Part shown: piece after piece, positions 22,247 to 33,805 of the stretch
How positions within the stretch are numbered: position 1 is the first letter of the stretch
Layout: each line of letters opens with the position of its first letter
From: Neoechinorhynchus agilis
Taxonomy: Eukaryota; Acanthocephala
Direction of reading: 5' to 3'
Assembly: GCA_051530055.1 (NCBI GenBank)
Contig: CM121342.1
Location: 620,001-684,000, forward strand
DNA: 64,000 bases
Notes under the pieces: generated by a model
Told to the model about the DNA's origin: nothing
Database searches by the model: none
What the model saw: only the letters and a program-made list of their open reading frames with translations
Program-made: the position numbers and the translations under genes

Positions 22247-22386
22247 GTTGTTTTTTGGGTCGCTTGTCGACATCCGGGATGGATCGTTAAAGACGATTAT
22301 ATGTCGACTGATTCAATCAAATCATTCTAAATATATTCGTCTTTAATGATCCCTCTCGGGTGTCGACAAGCGACCCAAATAACAAC
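22247..22386. repeat. Foldback element, 56-bp arms
   Basis: Inverted repeat with arms 22247-22302 and 22331-22386 (about seven mismatches) around a 28-bp loop. The ends read GTTGTT..TTGGGTCGCTTGTCGAC and the complement. The loop and both arms carry GTCGAC. No coding capacity; it resembles a MITE/foldback insertion. No clear target duplication was seen. Confidence 0.85.
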
Positions 22387-24226
22387 ATATCCAACCACCC
22401 GAATGCAATCGTCAATATCAAATTCTTATTATCGATAACCCGTTTTACAAATTTTATTCCGAAATTCATCTCTTTCGCCAACACTATTTTTATTAGTAAT
22501 GATATATATTTTTTAACAAATTAATTCTTCGCACTTAATCCATTGGCTCATCTACGCAGATAATATTTTTATTTTGTTCGGTTTGTCATTAATTTAAATA
22601 AAACATGTATCATCCTCCTACCCAAATCCTATGTTCCAAGAATCTCACTAATCAATTTAATCAATTCTACCCTATTTCAAGGGCCAAACCAAAACTTTTG
22701 GTATCGACTTACCTGTAACAAAATCAAATGTTATATTGAACGTTCTAGATGTCTTCTGGTTGTACGACCGATTTTATATCGCTCACCCAAAACAATAATG
22801 ACTGGGTCGTTGTTTCTTTGCAAGTGACTGATCCACGGAACTTAGAGCCTTCGTTTTAATAAAAATTTATTTTATCAACTTAATGTGGATTAAGACCACT
22901 TGCAATCTTTATTAAATGGTTTATTTTTTGTCCTGGTTGTTTTATCCCCATCTTACCATCTGCAAGTACTTGAAGGTGATCTGCTGTTGTTCGGACAATA
23001 TCAGGTAAAGATTCCAATAATACGGACTATTGATCAGTGATAGAGCAGACTTGTCCACTATCAGAGACTGAATGTGAAAAATTCAATTTATTTTTGAGCA
23101 CAGCTTCAGACCGGGATGCAAGGCAGATTAAGTTCGATTTTGACTAAAGAAGAAACAAGAAGAGAAAAAGTCCCGCGCTTGATCCTTAGCCTAATTTCGC
23201 AGGTTCTTTTTAGATATTTCTAAATGCAGCAGGAAAAAACTGAACGATTTGAGATCAATCCAACATTCAGTCTTACTCATCTGCCTGGATCAAGGCTTAC
23301 CGAAATTCTGATAAAATGTATTATAAATTTTAAATGCATGATAAAACATGACCCCATTAAGTTAGGCAGTTCAAGAATGTTTGAATCTTTCAATGAATTT
23401 GTAAGACTAATTTTTGAGTGGCTCAATCAAATCCATTTTTCCTGGAGATGAAATAGCTGGAGATATGGATTGGGTATTGAAAATACCCCAATACTCACAT
23501 CGATATCGACAGAAAATTTGCATAACTTTTTTCGTTTGAAATGATTGTGAAAGCGACAGTAAAAGCGATTTCAAAATTTTCCTAAGTTCGAAAATGCACC
23601 AAGGAATCTATAATACTGTTCCAGGAAGTCGTACTCGCGCACAGTGAATTTGCTAACTGCGAGGCAAAAAGACAGGTATTTAAGGAGCTACACTGCGTTG
23701 ATAAGTCAAAGCTGCCCTACGTAACCACAAGAGAATAAGAGACCACCCACAAGTTAGAGTAAGATAAAAATCGAATTTGAGTTCAGTTTCTCGAAACTAT
23801 AAATAAAAATCCACCAGGTTTTAAGCTAAAGCCACGTTTCGAGTGAATTGAAGTAGTGATCTTCAAATGACCGAGATGAAGAAAAATAGTGAGCAATTTA
23901 AGCATAGTAATTTAATATCAGAAGCGCTAGAAAGCAGAATAACGCGACGTTCACAAGTTGCTAATAAAATAGCGCAGAGCTAGGAATAATTTAGCGACAA
24001 CAGTTACTACTTTTAAGTATTCGAAAACTAGATTTATGTACACCTAGAAGCACTGGATCCAGCCAATCACTAACAAGCAAGAGAAATCGTTCTTACCAAC
24101 GTAAAAAAGTCTAAATAACGGAATATATTTCGCTTGTTCTACTGTTCATTTAGTTTTTAAAACAAGAGATATATGTAATGTTTTCTTAGTGCCTTTGTCA
24201 GACAAATTTATTGCGTAATAAACAGT
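22387..24226. other. Unannotated AT-rich region
   Basis: No supported coding region. It includes the downstream flank of the BTB gene. Short frames such as 23224-23451 lack recognisable domains. Confidence 0.35.
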
Positions 24227-25601
24227 TTACTGTTTGTATTTTCGCTTCATGACATTTGTAGATATGTATTTGAATGATCCGAACTGGGCTTTCGAACTAG
24301 TGATTAATATTTTTTTCAATTTACAGACATCCGCCTCTCCGTATAATCGCGAATACTTCTTTAAAAACTCAGAAATGCTCTTTTCAGAAGAACAAATATT
24401 AACGTCATCTATGAGGTCCAAGAGATCGTCCACGGAATATTTTAAGAGGATGTTGGAACTGAAAATATCGAGTCCGCGCTCATTAATTTTCATTTTGATT
24501 TCATTTTCAAAATTTAAAATGTCTAACCTTTTAGCCAATAAAAAACATTCGATCGGATTCGTTAGCTGACATGAATTCAAAAATTTAATGCATTTTTCCA
24601 ACAAACGAATGATGCCGAGTTCTTTGGATGCTGCAATAAAATGAGCGACGTTTTGCATATTCATTTGAATTCGACGCCGGTACAGAAAATCGAGGCAGCC
24701 AATGACTCCATTGTGAGTAGATTTCTCAAGTTCGATCAAAAGTACCAAACTATCGTCCAAATAGCTTAGCTTCTTTCTAAATTTTGCATTTTAAAGAAGA
24801 AAATCGGAAATTCGAAAAGGGTATTCTTAAGAAAGTCTTAAATGGTGGTCGTAAGGCTTGAGGCTTTTCTCTCATTAAACTCTTAGAATATGGTTTCTTT
24901 TAGGAATCGAATTCGGTTAAAAATTCGACAAAGGAACTATTTTGCGATTATAGATATCGAAACGATATAAAAGGAAGTAATATTTAATAGCAATGAATTC
25001 CTTTTTTATTAGGGTGTTCAAAAAACTTGAGATTGAATCGAAAAATGAGCCCAAGACACTCACGAATTTGCATTTCCTTTATGAAATATTAAAAATCGAC
25101 AAGCGTGTTTGAAAATACGTACTTTATAAATGGACTCTCTCCATAAAGCAAAGTTCTATGACATCCATAATCCGTTCCTTTTACTCGGATAAGCAAATCG
25201 AACATCCTTTGTTGGCGTCTCATGATTCCCAATGCAACGCACTTATGAACTGGATTTCTCAAAAGATCGTAAGTCTTAAGGATCTTTTGTTCGTGCTTCA
25301 TCGGTTCGTACTCTCGATCACAAATTGAACCATCCTGCTCTCTTGCATATTTTTGGAGTGAAAGATGATCTATAATTTTTGAAACATTTCGATCTTCTTG
25401 TATTTCATCGATTGGGAGAGGTGAGAAATCAGCAATATTGTAACGTGGTGGTAATTGTAAAGCTATAACGTTATTAATCTCAAATACTTTTCGTTTTGAA
25501 GCGGGTTTACTTTGTTCAATGGACAATCTAAATCTAGGCTGGACCCATTTGCTTGACATTACCGTATAAAATCGTAGTGGCAAACGTCCTATCGTTTCCA
25601 T
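24227..25601 (-). CDS. BTB-BACK domain protein
   Basis: Two-exon gene: exon 1 25123-25601, intron 24777-25122 (GTACGT...TTTAG, 346 bp), exon 2 24227-24776. The splice joins SPFIK to KKLSYLDDSLV in frame. Residues 1-120 are a non-conserved N-terminus. The BTB fold spans the intron (FDLLIRVKGTDYGCHRTLL, then LDDSLVLL, GCLDFLYRRRIQM, AASKELGIIRLLEKCIKFL). A BACK-like segment follows (NPIECFLLAKRLDILNFE, then FSSNILLKYSVDDLLDLI). No Kelch repeats or MATH domain are seen, and the protein stops after BACK with a basic end (MKRKYKQ). Such proteins usually dimerise and act as Cullin-3 substrate adaptors; with no substrate domain, its partner is unknown. Confidence 0.8.
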
Positions 25602-26790
25602 CGTAACGTCTACACTTTTTCAATGAGAAATTATGCATTCGGATTTTAATAAGGTATTATTGAACTATTTCTAATCTGCATTAGCGTAGCGAAAAGTTAA
25701 GTTGTTCATAGGATAAATTGCACGTGGAGATATGTCAAACTTTCTCGGTCTAGAGAAAAATTTGTTTTGTGGTCATTGGCTCATTTTCTTTGTTTTAAAC
25801 ATTGTGTTGTTTGATTGCTATGACGGCGATCGATGGTAATGGGTAACAAATTACCAAATCAAACACATTTATATTTATAAAAGTAGTGAGGGTTCTGAAT
25901 TTCTTCATAGATCAGAACAATATAGAGAATAAATACAAACCTTGATAATATTTTTACTTGAAAATATTGAATGAAAAGGATTGCAAAGCGCCAGTCTTTA
26001 GATTCGATTTATTTTAGAAGATTTTTATACGTCAGTCTCGTTTTACATTTCGGATGAATGCAAAATTATACCTGTAAATTATTGATTTTATTAGTCTTAG
26101 TGGTTTTAATTTTTAATGAAACAGTGAGATAAACATCTTCTTTTTAGCGTGCATGGTCTTCAAGTTTAAATTCGAAAATGTAGCTTATTCGAAGAGCTTC
26201 ATAGTTAAGCGACCAGGTTAGGAAGTCAATTTTCTACTCATGCAGTAGGTTTGAATACTTAATCATGGACGAAGAAATACTTGCAGTTTAGACCACTCTT
26301 TCAATATTGAAACGTTAAGTGGAGTCTTTAAACAGCTAAAATGTATCATAGAGACATCATGGATTTAAATATGGCCAAAATATTTATAATAACCTTTGCA
26401 GTTTCTCGACCTTACCGCTCACAATCCAAACATATTCAAGAAAATAACTTGTTTAATATCTTAAGATATATTTCACGAGGAAACCTCTCCTTATCAGTCA
26501 TCTAAAAGGTTCGCTATTTCAGAAGTTCGAGAACCGTATTTTATTTATTTATTAATACACGCATACTTTTAGTTTATGAGTTTTTTCTTTAGATTGAGGT
26601 AATGAGCGAACTCTTAGCTCCTCAATACCCATACTTACCTTCAAAAAAAGAAAACTAACCTGGTAGCTAATAAAAACAGCTCTTTTTGTCTTTATAAGAC
26701 CTAGAATTGATAAAATAGTTTATAGTACAATATTGAAATCGTAAAGATAGACGAATACATTTGATTCGATAAAATTTGGTGATTTATTAA
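25602..26790. other. Unannotated AT-rich region
   Basis: Upstream of the BTB gene. No coding sequence, RNA gene or repeat that I can support. Confidence 0.4.
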
Positions 26791-29700
26791 TTTAAATCGA
26801 TAAAATTGGTCTTGGTCAATATTTCGACTCACACGTGAGTCTTCGTCAGGTCTAAAAAGTGGAGAGAGTCAGGTTATTCTTGAACGTATTTTGAGTTTAA
26901 AATCTGCCTTATTCCCTTCCATTGTATTATTTTGGTTAATGTAAATTGACTCTGCTATTATTCGTTTGTAGCGGTTATCACTCCGCATCAAAACTTTTAC
27001 ATCATCAAAATCAATATTGTGGGCTGTATTTTTGACATGATTTGCAATTAAAATACGCCTAATGGAAAAGAAAAAGCCATTTAAAGAAGAATTAACATGT
27101 GTTCCATTTTTAGACGAAGGGAAATTGATGCCCAAAATTCGATTGTTTCTCAACAAAACGAATTTGGAGAAAGTGAGATTAGATTTGAGATCTTTAAAAG
27201 CGATCTTGCGTGAGATTTGCTTAAAGGGATCAATACAATTTTCCCAAGGTTGATAGATAGGCTAGCTGCTATGAAGTGGAATTGGAGCTGAGTCAAGAAT
27301 GATAAGACGTGGGAGATTAAAAAACTGCGACTCTTATGTTTGCAAAAGAGAAAAATATCATCAGCATATATTAAAGGAAATATGCTCTTGCTCTTAAGCA
27401 GTTTGGATTTAAAAATATACATGAGTATACATAGGAAAAGGGTGGGGGAAAGAGGTGAGCCCTGTGGAACACCGTATTTTGTAAAAAAACAAGTACGATT
27501 ACGGTAATTTACCATTAAAGATTCTTTCTAAAACTGAGATTAGCGGATTTTGAATAGATATAATGCGTATATGAGAAGCATTAGTGATTTTTTAACTTTA
27601 TTTTTTGGGATAAGTCTTTTTAACCATATTAATTTTCAACAGATCCTTTACTTCAATTTTATCATTGAAGTGGTTGAAAAAGAGGAGTTTATTATCCTCC
27701 TCTACACTGCTGAAAATGGAAGGAGAAACACCAAAATGGTTGTTTGCTCTGGAAGGGTTAGATCTGTTGTGACTGTAATTGAAGGGTCGGGTGAAGCGAT
27801 TTTTTTATAAATCCGTCCAAGAAGGAGTGAGCGTTTTTATGGAAGCTGTGAAACGAGGGGAGCTTAGGTAATATACAATTATGAAATTTGAAGGTTTCAC
27901 GGAAAGCTGTCAGATAATTAGAATTGAAATCTCCCCCAATAATATCTGGATTCCAATTCAAAACTTTGTAGGCTTGTGATTTGAGGAATGAAGAAATTTT
28001 ACGGGGAACAACGTAAAAGTTAATGATAATAAGATGAGTGTCCAAGAAATGGAGATGGGAGTGGAGAGGATAAATAATAGAAATAATTTGGAATGCGAAA
28101 TCACTGTTTTTTTCCAGGACAAGCAATTTAGGTTGCCATTTCCTGAGAATAAAAGATTGCAAGCATCCGGAGAACCCAATGAGGTTATTCCCCCTGGATT
28201 AGAGGGGGGAAGAAAAAAAGATAGGTAGGAGTCAGAAGAGATTAGAAGTCTGGGACCTGATTCCTGAAAAAAGAGGATGTCTGGAATCGAATCGGAAATT
28301 GTGTTTAGAATATGAGGGGGAAGAGAAAAAGCTCTCGATAAATTATGTGCTGTTATAGCGAACTTAAACATTCTATTTAGTTAACCCTGCCTTTCTTATG
28401 AGTAAGAAACTTGGAAGATGACAAGGAGGGGTGTTTTTTGGGGGAGGGGACGATGATCATCTCCTCCGAGTCGGAAGGGCTGCTTGAGGATGGTGCGCCA
28501 GAATTCATATTTATGGGGCCGGGAACAGGAAAGCTAGATTTGATGATGGTTTCTTTTAGGGGTTTCTTGGCCAAGGAAGAGCATTGGGCCAAAAATTGTT
28601 TAACAGCTTGGCATGATCTGGCGAAAGCAGGGTGAGGAAGATTGCAATTGGCGCATTTGACTTTTTTGGGGTCCGGACATTTATCCTTGAAGTTGTCTCC
28701 AGCGCAGAAAATACACCTAGGAGTGATTTTGCATCCATGAGGCTGATGACCACAGTGGGAGCACTTCTGGCAAATAGTGAGATTGAAATCGTAGATCGAA
28801 TCCCTATAACTGGTGAAGGATACTAAATGCGAAAACACATTTTTTTAAGAACCACATAAGCAATTAGCTACATCAATTGGGGCGGGGTAAAGAAAGGCAT
28901 ATATTGGGAGCTACTGTTTTTGCGGAATAGGTATTTTATGAGTTTGATTTTGAGATCGCTCTCAACAATTTTTTGTTCTTTAATCGGGAGATCAAGAGGA
29001 GGGTTGGTCATCAGGAAAGAGACCTTTCTGGAAATATCATCATGTTTTATTTTCATATCTGTAAGCATAAAAGCAAAGAGAAAGCTGAACTTGTTGTCGA
29101 AAATTCTTTTGAAACTATAGGTGGGAAGGTTACGTTGGTGTGATGAGAGACTATGTTTGTTGTATTTTTCCAAAATATTGTATTTGGAGTGGGAGCCCGT
29201 ATTTTCTTTGTGAATGCAAAGGATATAATCCTCCTTTCTGATGGGAAGTTTGGTTATGGGAACTTGGATGGACGAATCAGAGGGAAGGAGAGGTCTGGGG
29301 AGGGGTTTCGGCAGGGAATAGGGGATGGGGTTAACAGTGAAGACACAAATACCTCATCAGTCCGAAAAACTCCGCCTTCATCTCGAAGTGGTGGATGATC
29401 AACGGCGTCCATCCGAGAGTCCGACAAGACTGAGCGATCTGAGCGCAATCAATTCCTCGATCTTTAGACTCGTTTGTCGGTACGCAGTTTTTAACCAAAA
29501 AATTGCGCGACGACATAGTTTTTGAGAACCGTATGTCCGCCCGCGTACCACTGCATTGTGTGGTTTTTTCATTGATTTTTAAAACGTCGTTGGCCCATTA
29601 TTTTAAGCTAAAGTTTTGTTTCCTTCGATGGAATTGGACGCGTCGGTTGGATATGGCCGATAATTGTTAAAAACGACGACAAGCAAGTTTATGTTGAGTT

Positions 29701-30750
29701 ACTCTCTTCTTGATGTCCTGCATCGTTTGTCCGAAATTCACGCTATCACACTTCAAGAACTGTATTTTATAAAACCCGCGGGTCCAATCAGTGCATCTCT
29801 CGTTCTTGTAAGTTGCGAGGGTAATCCCTTTATTGTTGTACAATCGAACACCAACCTACGTCTTCATAATCGAGTGGATTACCTAGTTTCTAACGTCGTT
29901 AATGCAGTCAACCCTTTCGAATTTAAGAGGCTCCGAGGGCGGTTTTGTGTGATGTGGTTTTAATTCTTGATAATCACGCTTTGATATTGGTCGATAGTTA
30001 CATATCTTAATACCGCAGTCAATTGTCCATCGAGGATATCCTCCTATTCTCAATCCCCTGACGATAATTTCCTCTTCTTTTGTCCACGCAAATCGAGGGG
30101 ATGATATCATAAAAACTCTTCGGAAATACGAAGTAACCGCGGAAATCTCGTGCCTCATCCGTAGATGATTTGACCACTTTGGTGGTCCCCATGGCACGTT
30201 TGGCTTACGAATTAAAGCAGTGGTTAATTTTCCTTGCATTGGAAGATTAAGCAGAAAGTCCAGAAACGAAATCTCACGATTGTCATTCTCTCTCGATTGA
30301 CTGTGTACTGTATGTTTGGATCTTGAATGTTCAATATTACATTTGATGAGTCGTTGTTGTGGTTCAAATCAGTCAGAATAAATACATCATCCACATAAGG
30401 CAACCACCTATTTTACACGATTATGAAGTTCCAAGAAAATGGACTCATAATCCCGCATGTAGATGCCGTCCAAGGTCGGAGCAAGCGGCGAGCCCATGGC
30501 TACACCATCTCTTTAATCTTAGAAATAACCCTCAAATTCAAAGAAAGTTATAATCGTGCACCATTGGATTAGGAAAACCCAGGTACCAAGGTCCAAACGT
30601 TGTTCGCTGCAATGCTTAGTAAGATAGCAAATAATCCCATCGTTTTGGTCAACGGGACATTGGTGAAAATAGTGCTCATCCCGAAGGATTTTCTTGATAT
30701 GATTAACATTTACTAATGTTTCTACTGTAACCTTTTTGCCCACGTTCAAA
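26790..30750 (-). mobile_element. Penelope-like element, split by a LINE
   Basis: Minus-strand retroelement. The reverse transcriptase lies at about 29880-30750, including GVAMGSPLAPTLDGIYM (about 30440-30500), YVDDVFIL (about 30380) and the following ISFLDFLLN. The GIY-YIG endonuclease follows. Its first half (GFYKIQFLKCDSVNFGQT...RVTQHKLACRR) is at about 29672-29785. Its second half (NHVKNTAHNIDFDDVKVL, RYKRIIAESIYI) is at about 26900-27050. A LINE occupies the gap between them. A 3' region with a CTGACGAAGACTC...GAGTCGAAATATT hairpin, typical of these elements, lies at about 26810-26860. The copy is degraded and inactive. Confidence 0.82.
27070..29450 (-). mobile_element. LINE family C (I/Jockey group-like) inserted in the Penelope element
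   Basis: Minus-strand LINE. ORF1 (about 28377-29450) has zinc knuckles (CQKCSHCGHQPHGCKITPRC, CIFCAGDNFKDKC, CANCNLPHPAFARSC) and a Ser/Pro-rich tail. ORF2 starts just after (about 28371, MFKFAITAHNLSRAF) with an AP-type endonuclease (ILFFQESGP, IIGGDFNSNY). It then has reverse transcriptase with GVPQGSPLSPTLF and the catalytic YADD (about 27230-27480). It stops near RNNRILGINFPSSKNG (about 27080), right before Penelope sequence resumes, so its RT thumb and 3' end are absent. Several frame breaks are present. The RT region upstream of GVPQGS is also shortened. Confidence 0.82.
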
Positions 30751-31002
30751 GATGATTAAATTCTTATTTAAAATAGTATTTTAATGACCGAGAAATGACA
30801 AAAACCATGTAGTGTCGAAGTTTGGAAAACGCAATTTTAGAAAATTAAGTTCCTAATCTACATAGAGGGTTCAAAAGTACTATATAAATAAGGTGTTTAT
30901 TCATCTCAAGAAAATTTGAGTTGAATTTTAATCTAAAATAACATGTAGATGTCTTCATCGCTATTAATTAAATCATTCATTATTACTGTTGGGCGAAACG
31001 AG

Positions 31003-31045
31003 ATTTGTTTTGTGCGGACCGTCTGGGTGTCCGCACAAAACAAAT
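31003..31045. repeat. Perfect 17-bp hairpin
   Basis: ATTTGTTTTGTGCGGAC, then a 9-base loop CGTCTGGGT, then its exact reverse complement. It lies in AT-rich DNA with no flanking gene of its own; it could be a foldback core or a transposon end fragment. Its perfect pairing makes it young or maintained. Confidence 0.85.
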
Positions 31046-31119
31046 ATTAATTAAATGTAAAATAATTTAATCGACGGCTTAAAATTCATTCAATAAATGT
31101 CGTACAGTGAACACCATGA

Positions 31120-32070
31120 CTCAAGAACACAATCTTCATCCTGAAACTACTTTATAAACTGCGCACGGCTTCCTCCTTCAAGCACGTCGATAAGTTAAAG
31201 AAGCTCGATGGCATTGTGAAGGCGTGTCTTGGGCACATTTTAAATATCCAGCTATTAGACGAGGCCTGGCGACAAGCTTCATTGTCTGTATCGTCCGGTG
31301 GCTTGGGTATTTGAAAAACAGTAGAATGTGTCATTAGGATCATTCGAAGGGAGTTTGGATCTGGCAAAACGTATATTGGGACCCAAGTTCTGTTTAGCGG
31401 ACGAATTTCTAGTGGCGATCCAAGAATGGTGGGAGAAGACGGTTTACAACCAAGTTCCCGTGAATTGCCTAAAGCAGTCTATCTGGGATAAACCTTTAGT
31501 CGCCCGAGCTCATAGTTCTCTAATTTCAGGCTCTTGCGACGAGGTCGACCGGCTAGATTGCTGGCAGTCTCTAAAGGAGAATCGGCAGCATGGTTAAAAG
31601 CCCTACCCATTGCATCCGTAGGAACACTCCTCGCAGACGAAGCAGTTCGGATCGGAGTATCCCTCAGATTAGGTCTACCGATTTGTGTCGAACATCGTTG
31701 ACGGTGTGGAATGATCGTGGATCAGCTGGGGAGGGCATGCTAAATTGAAACACGTAATTTCGCGTGCCCTAAAAACGGTGAACGTCCCAAACATTTGAGA
31801 GCCAAGCAACCTGTGCCAACTCGATGGTCGTCGTCCGGATGGCGTCACCGTATTTTCGTGGCGAGAAGGCAAATGTCTTCTCTGGGACGCCACGTCTGTA
31901 GACACGTTCGCGGCAACTAACAGGAGGTTTGTAGTGCAATCCCCAGGCGATCGCGACCACTGAGGGGAGAGAGATGCCTCTTCTTCGTGGACGGTGGTGA
32001 TTGTTGAAACGCAAAAAGGCAGCTTTCTTTGAAGACAGTAAATATTCGTTCATAAAATAATGAAGTCCTA
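31120..32070 (+). mobile_element. LINE family A, C-terminal half, degraded
   Basis: Plus-strand remnant homologous to the 3' portion missing from the copy at 5519-7375. It includes VDKLKKLDGIVKACLGHIL and WRQASLSVSSGGLGI (31170-31310), a middle region with LADEFLVAIQEWW, then DGRRPDGVTVFSWREGKCLLW with VDTFAA (about 31820-31915). Frame changes are frequent, so it is dead. The overlap LDG.....LGHIL...RQA with the 5474-5854 piece shows that the two are the same family. Confidence 0.8.
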
Positions 32071-32479
32071 GGAAAACCACCAAAATAAATATACTCTTTA
32101 AATCAGTTTGCGATGAATATTCTCGCTCAAATTATTTTTCAGTATATAACTGTGAAATAAATTAATTCTTTATCACACATTTTCCGAACTCTGGCATCAA
32201 TTTTCCCTTTTCAAATCTTACCTTCAAATTTTGTTACCGTTGAAATTGTCCAAATACAATTTTAATACTAGTAATATTCGGAGGTAAATTAATCACTGAT
32301 AGAAGTGGTTATCTATTGGATTAGAAAGTTTATGACAAAAGAGGAAAGCTTAATTTATTTCCACTTTTGAATCATATTGCTTTTTATTTCAATTGCTTAA
32401 TAACTAATGATTTTCTATGAAGTATGCGAAGTTTCAAATTTTGGATTCCCAAGAAGCGGCTTAAAAGGCAGAGGTATAT

Positions 32480-32605
32480 TATAATCTGTATTGGCTGTAC
32501 AATGGGGAGACGCTGCATCGGTCCTTTCGACCGTTATACCAGGACGGCACCTAAGTGATCCAGAGCGGTAATGTGAATGATCTAACACTATCTATTTTGT
32601 TTTTA
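32480..32605 (+). mobile_element. LINE family A 3' tail fragment
   Basis: Short plus-strand match to the family's 3' end: TTGGCTGTACAATGGGG, CGCTGCATC, a stem-like GGTCC...AGGACGG, GTGATCCAGAGCGG, GAATGATCTAAC and a final TCTATTTTGTTTTTATC. It ends in the same way as the tail at 53.6 kb, which fixes the element's 3' terminus. Confidence 0.7.
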
Positions 32606-33290
32606 TCTGTATTTTTCATTTATTTGCAATTTAAATACGATCGTGCCGGTAAAAATATCTGCATTTTTGTGGCTAACGACATTTGCTACAAATAATTTCT
32701 AGCTGAAAATCAAATTTGCAAATTGTGTTGTTTTCTGTTGTAAACGTTAAGGCTATTCAATTAGTATTAAAATAAAAGTAACTAGACGAAAACTAAGATT
32801 CAAATTTTAAGGGACAACTTAAGTACTCGTTGACAAATGGCAAAAACCACAAAGATACTTTATCAAGAAATGATCTAGTATTTCTTACTATCCACATTTG
32901 CCCTCCTCGGAAGTTCTCTATTTTAAAATTGAAAATTATCACGAAAAAAAATTATTTGCTTCATTTTGCAGATAGGAACATATTTCAACAGCAAACAATT
33001 ATTATCTTTAGGCACTAATCATGCCGTTTTATAGATTTATTTTGTCTAACTGTTCTTTTTATATATTTGATGATCAAAAAATATATTCTAGATATTTTCT
33101 ATCGTATTTTCAGCAAACAATTTTGATTTTATCGTTTTATAAGGATTGCTTTTACATACACAGATTTGGCGTTTGGTTTATGTTATCGACTCGCTTTTCC
33201 TATGCAAGAAATTAAATTAAAATTCTTGACTATTTTAAGTGAGTCCATTTTTTGGCTTGTATATGATGTCTCATGAATTTTTAATTTCGA
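32606..33290. other. Unannotated AT-rich region
   Basis: No supported feature other than flanks of the coiled-coil gene at 33293. Confidence 0.4.
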
Positions 33291-33292
33291 AG

Positions 33293-33598
33293 TCAAATAG
33301 ATTCTCCTCTCATCATCATTTTTAATTTTTCTTCCCTTTGTCTCTTTAACGCCTCTTCCAATCTAATCAGCTCATTTGTTTTTATGGCCGCTTCTGATTT
33401 CAGTTCCTTAACTGCCATGTTCAATAACTGTAAAACCATACTCCTTTCCTCTTCACGTTTTTCCCTCTTTTCTTTTTCATCCTTTCTCCTGCTTGCCCCC
33501 GCTAGTCGCAACTTTGTCATGGACGACATTTCGTGCTCAAGTGCTGATACCTCACCATCTAGTATCTTTAAAAGATCTCGACACTTTTTTCCGACCAT
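33293..33598 (-). CDS. Small coiled-coil protein, tandem family member 1
   Basis: 101 codons from ATG at 33598 (MVGKKCRDLLKILDGEVSALE...), nearly all predicted coiled coil, rich in Lys, Glu and Arg, ending MMMRGESI. The frame is open further upstream (to 33805), but I choose the 33598 start because a TATA box sits about 60 bp upstream. The paralogue at 39068-39452 has the same start-to-TATA spacing and shares the aligned core (C..LLK.L.GEVS.LE versus C.SVLKVIGDEVAGIK). No named family recognised. It may be a short structural or oligomerising protein (inference). Confidence 0.6.
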   Translation of the reverse strand: MVGKKCRDLLKILDGEVSALEHEMSSMTKLRLAGASRRKDEKEKREKREEERSMVLQLLNMAVKELKSEAAIKTNELIRLEEALKRQREEKLKMMMRGESI

Positions 33599-33656
33599 CG
33601 CGGTTCCTTTCTTGCAAAATATAATGTAGATGGGGAATGGTAAGTTTAAATCGTTG

Positions 33657-33670
33657 CTTATATACCGAAG
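33657..33670 (-). promoter_or_regulatory. TATA box of coiled-coil gene 1
   Basis: Minus strand CTTCGGTATATAAGCAAC. The paralogous gene at 39.1 kb has TTTCGGTATATAAACAAC at the same distance from its start codon. The shared context beyond TATATAA suggests a conserved core promoter. Confidence 0.65.
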
Positions 33671-33805
33671 TTTCGTCGGAAAAAGACAATGAGATCGATG
33701 ATTTTGCACCAACGCCTTACATCTCCGTTTGCTTTCGCTGCAGAAATTTCTTGCTAGCCTTGAAAGTGATTCAATTTCATTCTTTTTACATGACATTTTA
33801 GACAA

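Noticed and set aside
28377-29400. Plus-strand open frames across the LINE C region as host genes
   Set aside because: They are the complements of the minus-strand LINE ORF1, which has clear zinc knuckles on the other strand.
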